Below, piece after piece: positions 17,139 to 26,736 of a stretch of DNA of 64,000 nucleotides. The number at the start of each line of letters is the position of its first letter. Position 1 is the stretch's first letter. The stretch spans positions 1 to 64,000 of the forward strand of contig NZ_SSMW01000122.1 in NCBI RefSeq assembly GCF_004799405.1, in the 5' to 3' direction. Origin of the DNA: Bradyrhizobium sp. (GTDB lineage: Bacteria; Pseudomonadota; Alphaproteobacteria; Rhizobiales; Xanthobacteraceae). A program made the translations under genes and the position numbers. The notes beneath the pieces were generated by a model. That model did not search any database. It saw nothing but the letters and a program-made list of their open reading frames with translations, and was not told the origin of the DNA.

Positions 17139-17792
17139 CTACGCCTCGGCGGCGGCGCTGGCCGGATCCTCGACGGCAGCGTCGGGCCGCCAGTCCATGG
17201 ACACGAAGCCGGGGATCTGCTCGACCCGCCGCAACCAGGCGCGGATTGCCGGGAATGTCGCGAGGTCGAAATCGCAGCGATCGGCGAGGTGGGTATAGCC
17301 GTACAGCGCGATATCCGCGACCGTGAGCTGGCCCGCCGCAAAATAATCGTGGGTCTTGAGGTGATTTTCCATCACCTGCAACGCGGCATAGCCGCGCTCC
17401 ATCCAGTCTTCCAGCGCGTGGGTTTGCAGGTCGCGGCCGCCCTTGACCAGCGACAGCCAGAAATAGGCCGCGCCGATGTTTGGCTCCAGCGCGTGCTGTT
17501 CGAAGAACATCCACTGCAGCGCCTCGGCGCGTTCGATCCGGCTTTCCGGCGCAAGCGAGGTGCCGATCGCGACATACCAGAGAATGGCGTTGGATTCGGC
17601 GAGGTAGCGTCCTTCCGCGACTTCCAGCAGCGGCACCTGTCCGCTCGGATTCATCGCCAGGAAATCCGGCGTGCGGCTCTCGCCGCGCAGGATGTCGATT
17701 TCGATCGCGCGATAGGGGGCATCCAGCAACGCCAGCGCCAGGCGGACCTTGTAGCTGTTGCCGGAGCGCTGCATGGAATAGAGTTTGTACAT
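17139..17792 (-). CDS. Glutathione S-transferase
   Basis: 217 residues from the ATG at 17792 (MYKLYSMQRSGNSYKVRLAL). The N-terminal thioredoxin-like domain carries the RSGNSYKVRL helix with the likely catalytic Ser/Asn, MNPSGQVPLLEV with cis-proline, and LAESNAILWYVA which binds glutathione. The C-terminal helical domain contains QLTVADIALYGYTH. It is a cytosolic detoxification or peroxide-handling enzyme with unknown substrate. It is related in motif layout to the GST at 42037 and less so to 9292. A longer in-frame ORF reaching 18236 includes an arginine-rich region and is rejected. Confidence 0.9.
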   Translation of the reverse strand: MYKLYSMQRSGNSYKVRLALALLDAPYRAIEIDILRGESRTPDFLAMNPSGQVPLLEVAEGRYLAESNAILWYVAIGTSLAPESRIERAEALQWMFFEQHALEPNIGAAYFWLSLVKGGRDLQTHALEDWMERGYAALQVMENHLKTHDYFAAGQLTVADIALYGYTHLADRCDFDLATFPAIRAWLRRVEQIPGFVSMDWRPDAAVEDPASAAAEA

Positions 17793-19537
<1,745 letters not shown>

Positions 19538-19661
19538 AGCGTTTTCAAGCGAAGTGGCTTCGGTTCGCGTGAAAAGAACGCGTCGGAAAAGAGGCTGTCA
19601 AATCACTTCTCACATCGCTTCGCCGTCGAACGTTTGATGTTTTGATGGCGGTCTCCTGAAA

Positions 19662-19692
19662 GCGCCTTGTTTTGAACAAGGCGTTTTCTTTC
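19662..19692 (+). terminator. Rho-independent terminator after aatA
   Basis: CGCCTTGTT (19663-19671) pairs perfectly with AACAAGGCG (19675-19683) over a 3-base loop and is followed by TTTTCTTTCT. It lies about 125 bases after the aatA stop and before the DUF992 gene. Confidence 0.88.
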
Positions 19693-19734
19693 TGTCGCTC
19701 CGCCAACTTAATCCGTCATGCGGGGATCACAGAT

Positions 19735-20250
19735 ATGCGACTTTCAACCCTCACCATTTCCGCCGCCGCGCTGGTGGCGTCGTTCGCGAGCGCCAAGGCG
19801 CTGCCACCGGTTCGTGCCGGTATCCTGCAATGCCAGGGTGGTCAGAATGTCGGTTTCGTCGTCGGCTCGGTGACCAGCTTCCAGTGCGTATTCCAGAGCG
19901 AGGGTGGTCGTCCTGATCCCTATATCGCTACCGTCCGCCGCTATGGCGTGGATCTCGGCTTTACCGAGCAGACCCGGTTTTCCTGGGCGGTGAATGCGCC
20001 GGTGCGGCGGGTGGGACGCGGCGAACTCGCCGGCGACTATGGCGGCGTCGGCGCCAACGCGTCGATCGGGGTCGGCTTTGGCGGCAATTTTCTGGTCGGC
20101 GGTCCGGCCAATGCCTACGCGCTGCAGCCGATCAGCGTGCAGGGCCAGACCGGGCTGAATGTCGCGGCCGGCATTGCCGATATCGACTTGCAGCCGTACC
20201 GGCCCGGCCATGGCGGCCGGTCTTATCATCGCCATCACCATCGCGGTTGA
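19735..20250 (+). CDS. DUF992 exported protein, copy 1
   Basis: 171 residues from the ATG at 19735 (MRLSTLTISAAALVASFASA), with a Sec signal peptide of about 20 residues. The mature part has the family pattern: GILQCQGGQNVGFVVGSVTSFQCVF, Y-x-AT-x-R-x-GVDLGFT, and a glycine-rich GGVGANASIGVGFGGNFLVGG segment with LQPISVQGQTGLNVAAG. Two cysteines may form a disulfide. It is a periplasmic or outer-membrane-associated protein of unknown function. The tail is histidine-rich. It is followed by a close relative at 20429. The region upstream to 19672 reads into the aatA terminator and is excluded. Confidence 0.85.
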   Translation: MRLSTLTISAAALVASFASAKALPPVRAGILQCQGGQNVGFVVGSVTSFQCVFQSEGGRPDPYIATVRRYGVDLGFTEQTRFSWAVNAPVRRVGRGELAGDYGGVGANASIGVGFGGNFLVGGPANAYALQPISVQGQTGLNVAAGIADIDLQPYRPGHGGRSYHRHHHRG

Positions 20251-20271
20251 GCGATCGCGATGTTATTGGAA

Positions 20272-20300
20272 GAGGCCCGCGGAAGCGGGGCTTTTTATTT
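20272..20300 (+). terminator. Probable terminator between the two DUF992 genes
   Basis: GAGGCCCGCGGAAGCGGGGC, a short GC hairpin with a GGAA loop, followed by TTTTTATTT. About 22 bases after the first DUF992 stop. Confidence 0.65.
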
Positions 20301-20428
20301 GGCGGAATCCAAACGCGGTGAAATCTGGCACCGCTGCCGATGTTGTGGCATAGAGAGGGCGGCGCCGGGGCTATGGCGCTTTCCTGATTCTCTGCCCGCA
20401 TCACATCCTTTCAGCCGGAGATTTCCTC

Positions 20429-20911
20429 ATGCGCCGCTTCATCAACCTTGCCGGTGTCGCCGGCACCTTGCTGGTTGCCCTTTCCGCCGCCGCTGCGCAG
20501 CAGCCGATGCAGCGCGTACAGATCGGCGTCCTCGAATGTCGCGGCGGCGCCAGCGTAGGCTTCATCGTCGGCTCGGTGACCAACCTCGGCTGCGTACTGC
20601 ACGCCGACGGGATGCCGGACGACCGCTACGTCGCCACCATTCGTAAAGTGGGCGTCGACCTTGGCATCACCCAGGAATCGGCGCTGGCCTGGGGCGTGTT
20701 CGCGCCGTCGGCGCGGCTTGGGCCGGGCGGCCTGTCCGGCAATTATGCCGGCGCGCAGGGCAGCGCTTCGGTCGGCGTCGGTGTCGGCGGCAACGCGCTG
20801 ATCGGCGGTTCGGAGAATTCGATCGCGCTGCAGCCGCTCAGCGTCCAGGGCCAAGTCGGCCTCAATGTCGCGGCCGGGCTGGAAAGCCTGGAACTTCGAC
20901 CGGGAATGTAA
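20429..20911 (+). CDS. DUF992 exported protein, copy 2
   Basis: 160 residues. Signal peptide MRRFINLAGVAGTLLVALSA, cleaved near AAAQQ. The mature domain matches the neighbour at 19735 segment for segment (GVLECRGGASVGFIVGSVTNLGCV, YVATIRKVGVDLGIT, GGLSGNYAGAQGSASVGVGVGG, LQPLSVQGQVGLNVAAGLE) but lacks the histidine-rich tail. A terminator lies between the two, so they are probably separate transcripts from an old tandem duplication. Confidence 0.85.
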   Translation: MRRFINLAGVAGTLLVALSAAAAQQPMQRVQIGVLECRGGASVGFIVGSVTNLGCVLHADGMPDDRYVATIRKVGVDLGITQESALAWGVFAPSARLGPGGLSGNYAGAQGSASVGVGVGGNALIGGSENSIALQPLSVQGQVGLNVAAGLESLELRPGM

Positions 20912-20914
20912 TTT

Positions 20915-21060
20915 CTTCTCCCTCGTCCCGCACTCGCCGCGAAGGCGACATAGCCGAAACTTCGCTTCGGCGTTCTTGAAGAACGGCCGCCGAAGGTGGG
21001 CTGTGCTCTTCCGCGCCGAGCGGGGAGAGGTGAAGAAGCCACCAGCCTCGCATCGCAGCG
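20915..21060. repeat. Degenerate palindromic repeat, possibly family B
   Basis: The stretch TTCTTCTCCCTCGTCCCGCA ... GCGGGGAGAGGTGAAGAAG has inverted CTTCTCCC/GGGAGAGGTGAAG ends and internal inverted segments around CGCCGAAG/CTTCGGCG. It fits a decayed copy of the dispersed element and occupies most of the gap before the EF-G-like gene. Confidence 0.45.
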
Positions 21061-21150
21061 ATATTTTTCCCGCTTGCCAAAATCTCGCGGCGGGCGGAGC
21101 ATCCATCCGCCGACCCAATCAAGGGCCGAGCTCCAGATGAGGAGGCGGCG

Positions 21151-23199
21151 ATGGGACATGATGTCAGAAGTCCTCGCGGTCCACGGTGCATTGCACTGGT
21201 GGGCCCTTTCCAAAGCGGTAAAACCACACTTCTTGAAGCGATCTTGGCGCGCACCGGCGCCATCCCGCGTGCCGGCAGCGTCGATGCCGGAACTTCGGTA
21301 GGCGACGCCAGCCCCGAGGCCCGCCATCACAAGATGGGCGTCGGCCTGACCGCCGCCACGACCAGTTTCATGGGCGACAGCTACACCTTTATCGATTGCC
21401 CCGGCTCGGTGGAATTCGCGCACGACATGCGCGCGGCGGTCCCGGCGGTCGACGCCGCGGTGGTGGTCTGCGAGGCCGACGAACGCAAGCTGCCGCAACT
21501 TCAGATCATCCTGCGCGAGCTCGAGGATCTCGGCATTCCGCGCTTTCTGTTTCTCAACAAGATCGACAAGGCCAGCAAGCGCATCCGCGAGACGCTTGCG
21601 ACCCTGCAGCCGGCATCGCGGATCCCGCTGGTGCTGCGGCAGATTCCGATCTGGAACGGCGATTTGATCGCGGGCTTCGTCGATCTCGCGCTGGAACGCG
21701 CCTTCGTCTATCGCGAACACAAGGCCTCCGAAGTCGTGGCCCTGGAAGGCGGCGACCTAGACCGCGAGAAGGAAGCGCGGTTCTCGATGCTGGAAAAGCT
21801 CGCCGACCACGACGACGCGCTGATGGAGCAATTGCTCGAGGACATTGCGCCGCCGCGCGACGCGGTGTTCGACGACCTCGCCCGCGAATTGCGCGAAGGT
21901 TTGATCTGCCCGGTGCTGCTCGGTTCTGCGCTGCGCGAGAACGGCGTGCTGCGCCTGATGAAGGCGCTGCGGCATGAATCGCCCGATGTCACCGCGACCG
22001 CAAAGCGTCTCGGTGCGTCCTCGAAAGGCGATGCGCTGGCCTATGTGTTCAAGACCGTGCATCTGCAGCACGGCGGCAAGCTGTCGCTGACGCGCGTGCT
22101 GGCCGGACATCTCGACGACGGCGCGACGCTGCAATCCTCACGCGGCGAGACCGGCCGGGTGTCCGGGATCCTTGCGGCGAACGGCGCCCACGACACCAAA
22201 CGCGCCGCAGCCGAGGCCGGCGACATCGTCGCGCTCGGCAAGCTCGATTCCGTCAGGACCGGCGACACGCTGTCCAGCGGCAAGACCGCGCCGTCATCGC
22301 TGGTCAGCGTCGTGCCGTCGCCGCCGGTGCTGGCCGTGGCGCTCGCGGCCGCCGACCGCAAGGATGACGTCAAGCTCGGTCAGGCCCTGTTGCGGCTGAA
22401 CGAGGAAGATCCGTCGCTGACGATGATCCACAACGCCCAGACCCACGACATCGTGCTGTGGGGGCAGGGCGAAATGCATCTGCGGGTCGCCCTCGAGCGG
22501 TTACGCGACCGCTTCGGCGTCAACGTCAAATCGCAGGCTCCCGGAATCGGATACCAGGAGACGATCCGCAAATCGATCACCCAGCGCGGCCGGCACAAGA
22601 AACAGTCCGGCGGCCACGGCCAGTTCGGCGACGTGGTGCTGGAGGTCAAGCCGATGCCGCGCGGCGGCGGCTTCGTGTTTCAGGAAACGGTGGTCGGCGG
22701 CGCGGTGCCGCGCAACTATATCGGCGCCGTGGAAGAGGGCGTTGTCGACGGGCTGTTGCGCGGACCGCTCGGCTTTCCCGTCATCGACGTGCAGGTGACG
22801 CTGACCGACGGTTCCTATCACAGCGTGGATTCGTCGGATCTGGCGTTCCGCACCGCGGCCCGGATCGGCGTCACCGAAGCGCTGCCGCAGTGCCAACCGG
22901 TATTGCTGGAGCCGATCCACGTGGTCGAGATCGTCTGTCCGACCGAGGCTACCGCCAAGATCAACGCCATCCTGTCGGGACGGCGCGGCCAGATTCTCGG
23001 CTTCGATACCCGCGAGGGCTGGGCCGGATGGGATCGCGTCCGCGCCATGATGCCGGAAGCCGAGATCGGCGAACTGATCGTGGAGTTGCGGTCGGCAACC
23101 GCCGGCGCCGGCAGTTTTACCCGGCAGTTCGACCGCATGGCCGAGGTCACCGGCCGCGCCGCCGACCAGATCATCGCGGCGCACCGGGTGGCGGCGTAG
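21151..23199 (+). CDS. Elongation factor G-like GTPase
   Basis: 682 residues, with all EF-G/tetracycline-resistance-protein-type domains in order. The G domain has P-loop GPFQSGKT (about 18-25), DCPG in place of DTPG, and NKID. Domain II, domain III (HDIVLWGQGEMHLRVALERL), domain IV (KKQSGGHGQFGDVVLEVKP) and domain V follow. The switch I sequence is HKMGVGLTAATTSF rather than the RGITI motif of canonical EF-G. This is the EF-G-like (FusA2-type) paralogue found in many alphaproteobacteria beside true FusA, and its role is not established. It may act on the ribosome in a specialised condition. It converges with the methyltransferase gene. Confidence 0.9.
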   Translation: MGHDVRSPRGPRCIALVGPFQSGKTTLLEAILARTGAIPRAGSVDAGTSVGDASPEARHHKMGVGLTAATTSFMGDSYTFIDCPGSVEFAHDMRAAVPAVDAAVVVCEADERKLPQLQIILRELEDLGIPRFLFLNKIDKASKRIRETLATLQPASRIPLVLRQIPIWNGDLIAGFVDLALERAFVYREHKASEVVALEGGDLDREKEARFSMLEKLADHDDALMEQLLEDIAPPRDAVFDDLARELREGLICPVLLGSALRENGVLRLMKALRHESPDVTATAKRLGASSKGDALAYVFKTVHLQHGGKLSLTRVLAGHLDDGATLQSSRGETGRVSGILAANGAHDTKRAAAEAGDIVALGKLDSVRTGDTLSSGKTAPSSLVSVVPSPPVLAVALAAADRKDDVKLGQALLRLNEEDPSLTMIHNAQTHDIVLWGQGEMHLRVALERLRDRFGVNVKSQAPGIGYQETIRKSITQRGRHKKQSGGHGQFGDVVLEVKPMPRGGGFVFQETVVGGAVPRNYIGAVEEGVVDGLLRGPLGFPVIDVQVTLTDGSYHSVDSSDLAFRTAARIGVTEALPQCQPVLLEPIHVVEIVCPTEATAKINAILSGRRGQILGFDTREGWAGWDRVRAMMPEAEIGELIVELRSATAGAGSFTRQFDRMAEVTGRAADQIIAAHRVAA

Positions 23200-23233
23200 C
23201 TTCGGCGGCGTCGCTTCCTTTTTTGCCAGCGCA

Positions 23234-23261
23234 CGCCATTTCCGCTTTTGCGGGAATGGCG
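23234..23261. terminator. Hairpin between convergent genes
   Basis: CGCCATTTCCGC, a TTTT loop, then GCGGGAATGGCG: 12-bp arms with one wobble pair. It lies between the stops at 23199 (+) and 23317 (-), where a bidirectional terminator is expected. No long T-run follows. Confidence 0.5.
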
Positions 23262-23316
23262 GCGTGGGCGTCGGGTTGTCCCGTGTCTCGCGCCGGTACG
23301 CCGGACAACTGCGGCG

Positions 23317-24051
23317 TCAGCGCAATCCGCAAGCAAGATCACGGCTTCGCAATCGTCCGCGGCGGATCGACCAGCGTTCATGGCTCTGGCGCATCACGCG
23401 TTCGAGCGTCGCCCGTGAACCCAGCGTCTTCTCGGGCGTGCAGGCGATGATGGCATTGCGGTTCTCGATGCCTTGCTCGTCGACGATCCATGTCCGCAGG
23501 TCTTCACCCGCAAGCCGGGCGGCGATCCGGTCAACGGTGGGATCAATGTCGTTTGCCACCATGGCGTTCATCACGATCCTGCCGCCCGGTGCAAGGCGGG
23601 CGCGGATGGCGTCGCAGGTCTCTGCATCGAACTCGTCCGTGAACCGGAATTCCGGGCCGCCAACGTCGATCGCGATGCCATCGTAGTAGGCGCGGTCATC
23701 GAAGACGAATTTTCGGAAGTCGGAGACGATGCAAGGTATTTCGTCCGGCAGTTCGAAGAACCGATGTGCAAGCACGAAGCTGATCGGGTTGATGTCGACC
23801 ATCGTCAACTTCTTGCCGTGACGCGACAGCCTGGTCGCCAGATTTCCGCCGCCGCAGCCCAGGATGAGGATTTGCTGGGAGCAGGATAGCAGTTCGTCCA
23901 TGAGCTTGACGTAGGTGAACACGCTTTCGCCGTCCCGCGTGGCCTGGCTTTGCCTGACGCCCTCCTCGAAGTACACGCGCGTGCCGTCCCAGGAACACTC
24001 GACGATATCGATCTGCCCGTTCCTCCCTTGATAACGACCCAGCAATTTCAC
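23317..24051 (-). CDS. Spermidine-synthase-fold methyltransferase-like protein
   Basis: 244 residues from a GTG at 24051 (MKLLGRYQGRNGQIDIVE). A Rossmann-type AdoMet/decarboxy-AdoMet motif ILGCGGGNLATRL, then MVDINP as the acidic end of strand 2, and YYDGIAIDVGGPEF with the acidic active-site loop, all in the order seen in spermidine synthase-like proteins. Conserved substrate residues of true SpeE cannot be confirmed, so a general class I methyltransferase role is equally possible. The ribosome binding site is poor. It lies beside the AT-rich boundary of the hyf block and shares the strand of that operon. Confidence 0.7.
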   Translation of the reverse strand: MKLLGRYQGRNGQIDIVECSWDGTRVYFEEGVRQSQATRDGESVFTYVKLMDELLSCSQQILILGCGGGNLATRLSRHGKKLTMVDINPISFVLAHRFFELPDEIPCIVSDFRKFVFDDRAYYDGIAIDVGGPEFRFTDEFDAETCDAIRARLAPGGRIVMNAMVANDIDPTVDRIAARLAGEDLRTWIVDEQGIENRNAIIACTPEKTLGSRATLERVMRQSHERWSIRRGRLRSRDLACGLR

Positions 24052-24245
24052 GGCGGACCATACCTCAAGAGTAGTGCATCACAATATATGCATTAAACAT
24101 CTCTTATCATGTAATTTTTGTGCCGGCAACCATCCCAAGGTTTTGCTGATGATGTTTCCATGTTCAGTCCTCGCGAAAAATTCGATACAAAAGTCGCCGC
24201 TTCGATCTGTCTTTGGACGGCGCGAACGGCGTGTTGATATATTTT

Positions 24246-24261
24246 GCATCTGAATTGATGC
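24246..24261. promoter_or_regulatory. Candidate operator, inverted repeat next to the XRE-A promoter
   Basis: GCATC, six bases, GATGC. It abuts the -35 box at 24262 of the XRE gene that starts at 24326. An XRE dimer could bind such a dyad. Compare the dyad at 32175 over the other XRE promoter. Confidence 0.35.
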
Positions 24262-24290
24262 TTGAAACGGTAATTCAGATAGTATAGATA
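24262..24290 (+). promoter_or_regulatory. Sigma-70-type promoter of the XRE-A gene
   Basis: TTGAAA (24262-24267), 17 bases, TAGATA (24285-24290). It lies in an AT-rich stretch (24070-24300) in an otherwise GC-rich region and about 36 bases before the start codon at 24326. Confidence 0.6.
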
Positions 24291-24325
24291 TATTCAATAC
24301 GCATCGAACCGGAGGCCGCTATTTC

Positions 24326-24646
24326 ATGATCACGGCCAACCAACTCAGGGCCGCCCGCGCGCTGCTGAACATAGATCAGCGGCAGACTGCCGATCTGGCA
24401 GACCTTTCGGTTCCCACCATCCAGCGCATGGAAGCCAGCGATGGCGTGATCCGGGCCAACGTCGATTCTCTCATGAAACTGGTTTCCGCGCTGGAGAACG
24501 CAGGGATCGAACTGATCAATCCGGGCGTTCCGAGTTCGACCGGCGGGCGGGGCGTTCGGCTTAGGGAGCATGTGGCAAACCCAAAGATCAGGAATGTCCG
24601 GCAACCCAGGCAGTCCTCCTCGCGGGCCATGGAGCGGGCCCGGTAG
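24326..24646 (+). CDS. XRE-family HTH regulator A, at the distal end of the hyf operon
   Basis: 106 residues. A single helix-turn-helix covers residues 1-55: ANQLRAARALLNIDQRQTADLADLSVPTIQRMEAS, with the recognition helix in SVPTIQRME. It is followed by a short helix (SLMKLVSALENAGIEL) and the conserved GRGVRL, then a basic tail. It is about two-thirds identical to the XRE protein encoded at 31830-32135, which is the first gene of the hyf operon. This copy is on the opposite strand and ends 15 bases from hyfI, so the two transcripts converge. There is no toxin partner. It probably regulates the hyf operon and perhaps itself. Confidence 0.85.
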   Translation: MITANQLRAARALLNIDQRQTADLADLSVPTIQRMEASDGVIRANVDSLMKLVSALENAGIELINPGVPSSTGGRGVRLREHVANPKIRNVRQPRQSSSRAMERAR

Positions 24647-24660
24647 CTCGCACAACACTT

Positions 24661-25194
24661 TCAAGTCGTCACGGCGTTGATGTCCACCCGTTCCAGCAGT
24701 GCCAGCAGCCCTTGCAGCATGTCCGTTGGATTCGGCGGGCAGCCGGCAATGTGGAGATCGACCGGGATCACGTCGGAGACGCCTCCGACGACCGCGTAGC
24801 TCCCGGCGAAACAGCCGCCATCCCGCGCGCAATCGCCAATCGCGACGACCCATTTGGGATTGGGCGTCGCATGATAGGTGCGCTCCAGCGCCTCGCGCAT
24901 GTTTTTGGTCACGGGGCCCGTCACCATCAGCACGTCGGCATGGCGCGGCGAGGCCACGAAGCGCAGGCCGAAGCGCTCGACGTCATAGTAGGCGTTGTTG
25001 AGCGCGTGGATTTCGAGTTCACATCCATTGCAGGATCCAGCGTCGACCTCGCGTATCGACAGGCTTCGGCCGAGCCGCCGCCGCGCAGCGCGACCGACCA
25101 TGGTGGCAAGCTCGATCACCGCGGCACCGTCTGCGGACGGCGCCTGTTCGGTGAACGGCCGGCGAAACAGACTGTCAAAAAGCAGCTTGCGCAT
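24661..25194 (-). CDS. hyfI: HyfI/NuoB-like small subunit of the Ehr-type complex
   Basis: 177 residues. The small subunit of complex I-related hydrogenases, expected to carry the proximal [4Fe-4S] cluster (N2-like) on the cytoplasmic arm. Candidate ligands are C55 and C58 in GSCNGCEL, C122 in GDCARDGGC and C152 in GCPPNPT. The GCNGCE form is that of hydrogenase HycG/HyfI rather than the tandem CC of NuoB. The first about 45 residues are basic with no membrane segment. It is the last gene of the operon, 12 bases after hyfG. With the large subunit lacking [NiFe] ligands, electrons from this cluster have no evident hydrogen site. Confidence 0.88.
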   Translation of the reverse strand: MRKLLFDSLFRRPFTEQAPSADGAAVIELATMVGRAARRRLGRSLSIREVDAGSCNGCELEIHALNNAYYDVERFGLRFVASPRHADVLMVTGPVTKNMREALERTYHATPNPKWVVAIGDCARDGGCFAGSYAVVGGVSDVIPVDLHIAGCPPNPTDMLQGLLALLERVDINAVTT

Positions 25195-25206
25195 TTTGTG
25201 CCGTCC

Positions 25207-26718
25207 TTAGAGATCGTGCCCGGAATAGGAACAGTTGAACGACTTGTTGCAGAGTGGAAAGTCAGCGACGATATTGTTCTCGACCACAGCCTCGAGCAGC
25301 GGCCACTGGAACCAGGATGGGTCGCGCATGTGGCACCGTTCGATCCGACCATCCCGCAAGCGTAGCCAGACCAGCACGTCGCCGCGAAACCCCTCGACGA
25401 TCGCCATGCCTTCCCGCGCCTCCGACCGATCTCCCGCCGGTGTCATCAACCGGCCCTCGGGAAGCCGATTCAGTATCTGGTCGATCAGTGAAAGACCCTG
25501 CTCGACCTCGCGTATGCGAATCCAGACGCGGGCGTTGACGTCCCCCTCGCTGAGGACGGGCACCTCAAAGGACAGGCTGTCATAGGGCGGGTAGGCAAGG
25601 GCCCGGCGCGCGTCGAAGGATCGGCCGGAGGCGCGGCCGATGTAGCCGCCGGCGGCATATTGCCTGGTCAATGCGGGTTTGAGCACACCCGTATCGACGG
25701 TACGATCCTGCAGCGACGCCGTGTTGTCGTACAGTTCGACCAAAGCGGGAAAGCGCAGGCGGATGTTGTCCGCCATCGCCTGGATGATTTCCGTCCCTGC
25801 GTCGTCGAGATCGCCGATGACGCCGCCGGGGACGATGATATCCCGCATCAGTCGATGGCCGAATGCGCTACCGGAAGCACGCAGGACGCTCTCCCGCAGC
25901 ACGCTGCAATGCGCGTGCATCAGTGCGAAGGAGGCATCGTTGCAGATGGCGCCGATGTCGCCGAGATGATTGGCGAGCCGCTCGAGTTCCGCCAGCAGAG
26001 CCCGCAGCCAAACCGCGCGATCGGGCGCGCCAAGCTCCAGGGCTGCCTCGGCCGCCTTCGAAAACGCATAGGCGTAGGCGACGGTGCTGTCGCCCGATAC
26101 CCGTCCGGCGAGTTGGACGGCCCGCTCGAGACTGGCTCCGATCATGAGTTGCTCGACGCCCTTGTGGGTGTATCCCAGCCGTTGTTCCAGCCGGACCACG
26201 GTCTCCCCGCTTGCCGTAAAGCGGAAATGACCCGGCTCGATGATTCCGGCATGCACGGGTCCGACCGCAATCTGATGCAGCCCGCTGCCTTCCGCCGGCA
26301 GGAAGCGGTAGGGCATGGCCTGTGACGGCCCGTTGATCCGGTCTCCCGATGGGAAACGTACGCCCCAGCGATCGTGATCAAGCCAGGGACGGGTGTCGGG
26401 AAGACCTTGCGCTGATAGTCCGAACAGGTCGTTGACGGCGCGCTCCAATCGAAGCGCCGGCGGATGATGCCTGCCGACCGACGGATAACGGCGATCGGGG
26501 CAGTCCAGACTGACGACCAGGATTTCCGTGGCGAACGGATCCATGATCGCCATGTGCACCGTCGAGGGTTCTCCCCACAGGCCGAGCAGACCCCAACGTC
26601 CCTGCTGCAGTTCGCCCGCCGCAAACTCCCACTGCTGCGCATCGACCACGACACGCGGCCACGGGCCGTGTTGCTGGACCTTGTGGCCCTTCAGCATCAG
26701 ATCGATCAGCGCCGCCAT
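25207..26718 (-). CDS. hyfG: HyfG/HycE/NuoD-like large subunit lacking [NiFe] ligands
   Basis: 503 residues from the ATG at 26718, with AAGGATCAACGGG upstream. A TTG at 26736, four codon-lengths into the hyfF junction, would give 509. The first about 150 residues correspond to the NuoC-like domain fused to the large subunit. The NuoD-like part follows with HFRFTASGETVVRLEQRLGYTHKGVEQL. Where HycE and HyfG have the first nickel-ligating CxxC (ICGIC), this protein has RVSGDSTVAYAY. At the C-terminus, where they have DPCxxC, it reads FNCSYSGHDL, with one cysteine only. The metal site is therefore absent. It belongs to the energy-converting-hydrogenase-related (Ehr) group by this loss. Confidence 0.88.
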   Translation of the reverse strand: MAALIDLMLKGHKVQQHGPWPRVVVDAQQWEFAAGELQQGRWGLLGLWGEPSTVHMAIMDPFATEILVVSLDCPDRRYPSVGRHHPPALRLERAVNDLFGLSAQGLPDTRPWLDHDRWGVRFPSGDRINGPSQAMPYRFLPAEGSGLHQIAVGPVHAGIIEPGHFRFTASGETVVRLEQRLGYTHKGVEQLMIGASLERAVQLAGRVSGDSTVAYAYAFSKAAEAALELGAPDRAVWLRALLAELERLANHLGDIGAICNDASFALMHAHCSVLRESVLRASGSAFGHRLMRDIIVPGGVIGDLDDAGTEIIQAMADNIRLRFPALVELYDNTASLQDRTVDTGVLKPALTRQYAAGGYIGRASGRSFDARRALAYPPYDSLSFEVPVLSEGDVNARVWIRIREVEQGLSLIDQILNRLPEGRLMTPAGDRSEAREGMAIVEGFRGDVLVWLRLRDGRIERCHMRDPSWFQWPLLEAVVENNIVADFPLCNKSFNCSYSGHDL

Positions 26719-26736
26719 ATCCCGTTGATCCTTCAA

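Noticed and set aside
24079-24297. 72-codon frame on the minus strand in the AT-rich gap
   Set aside because: Covers the promoter and dyad of the XRE-A gene; the protein shows no pattern and the start has no binding site.
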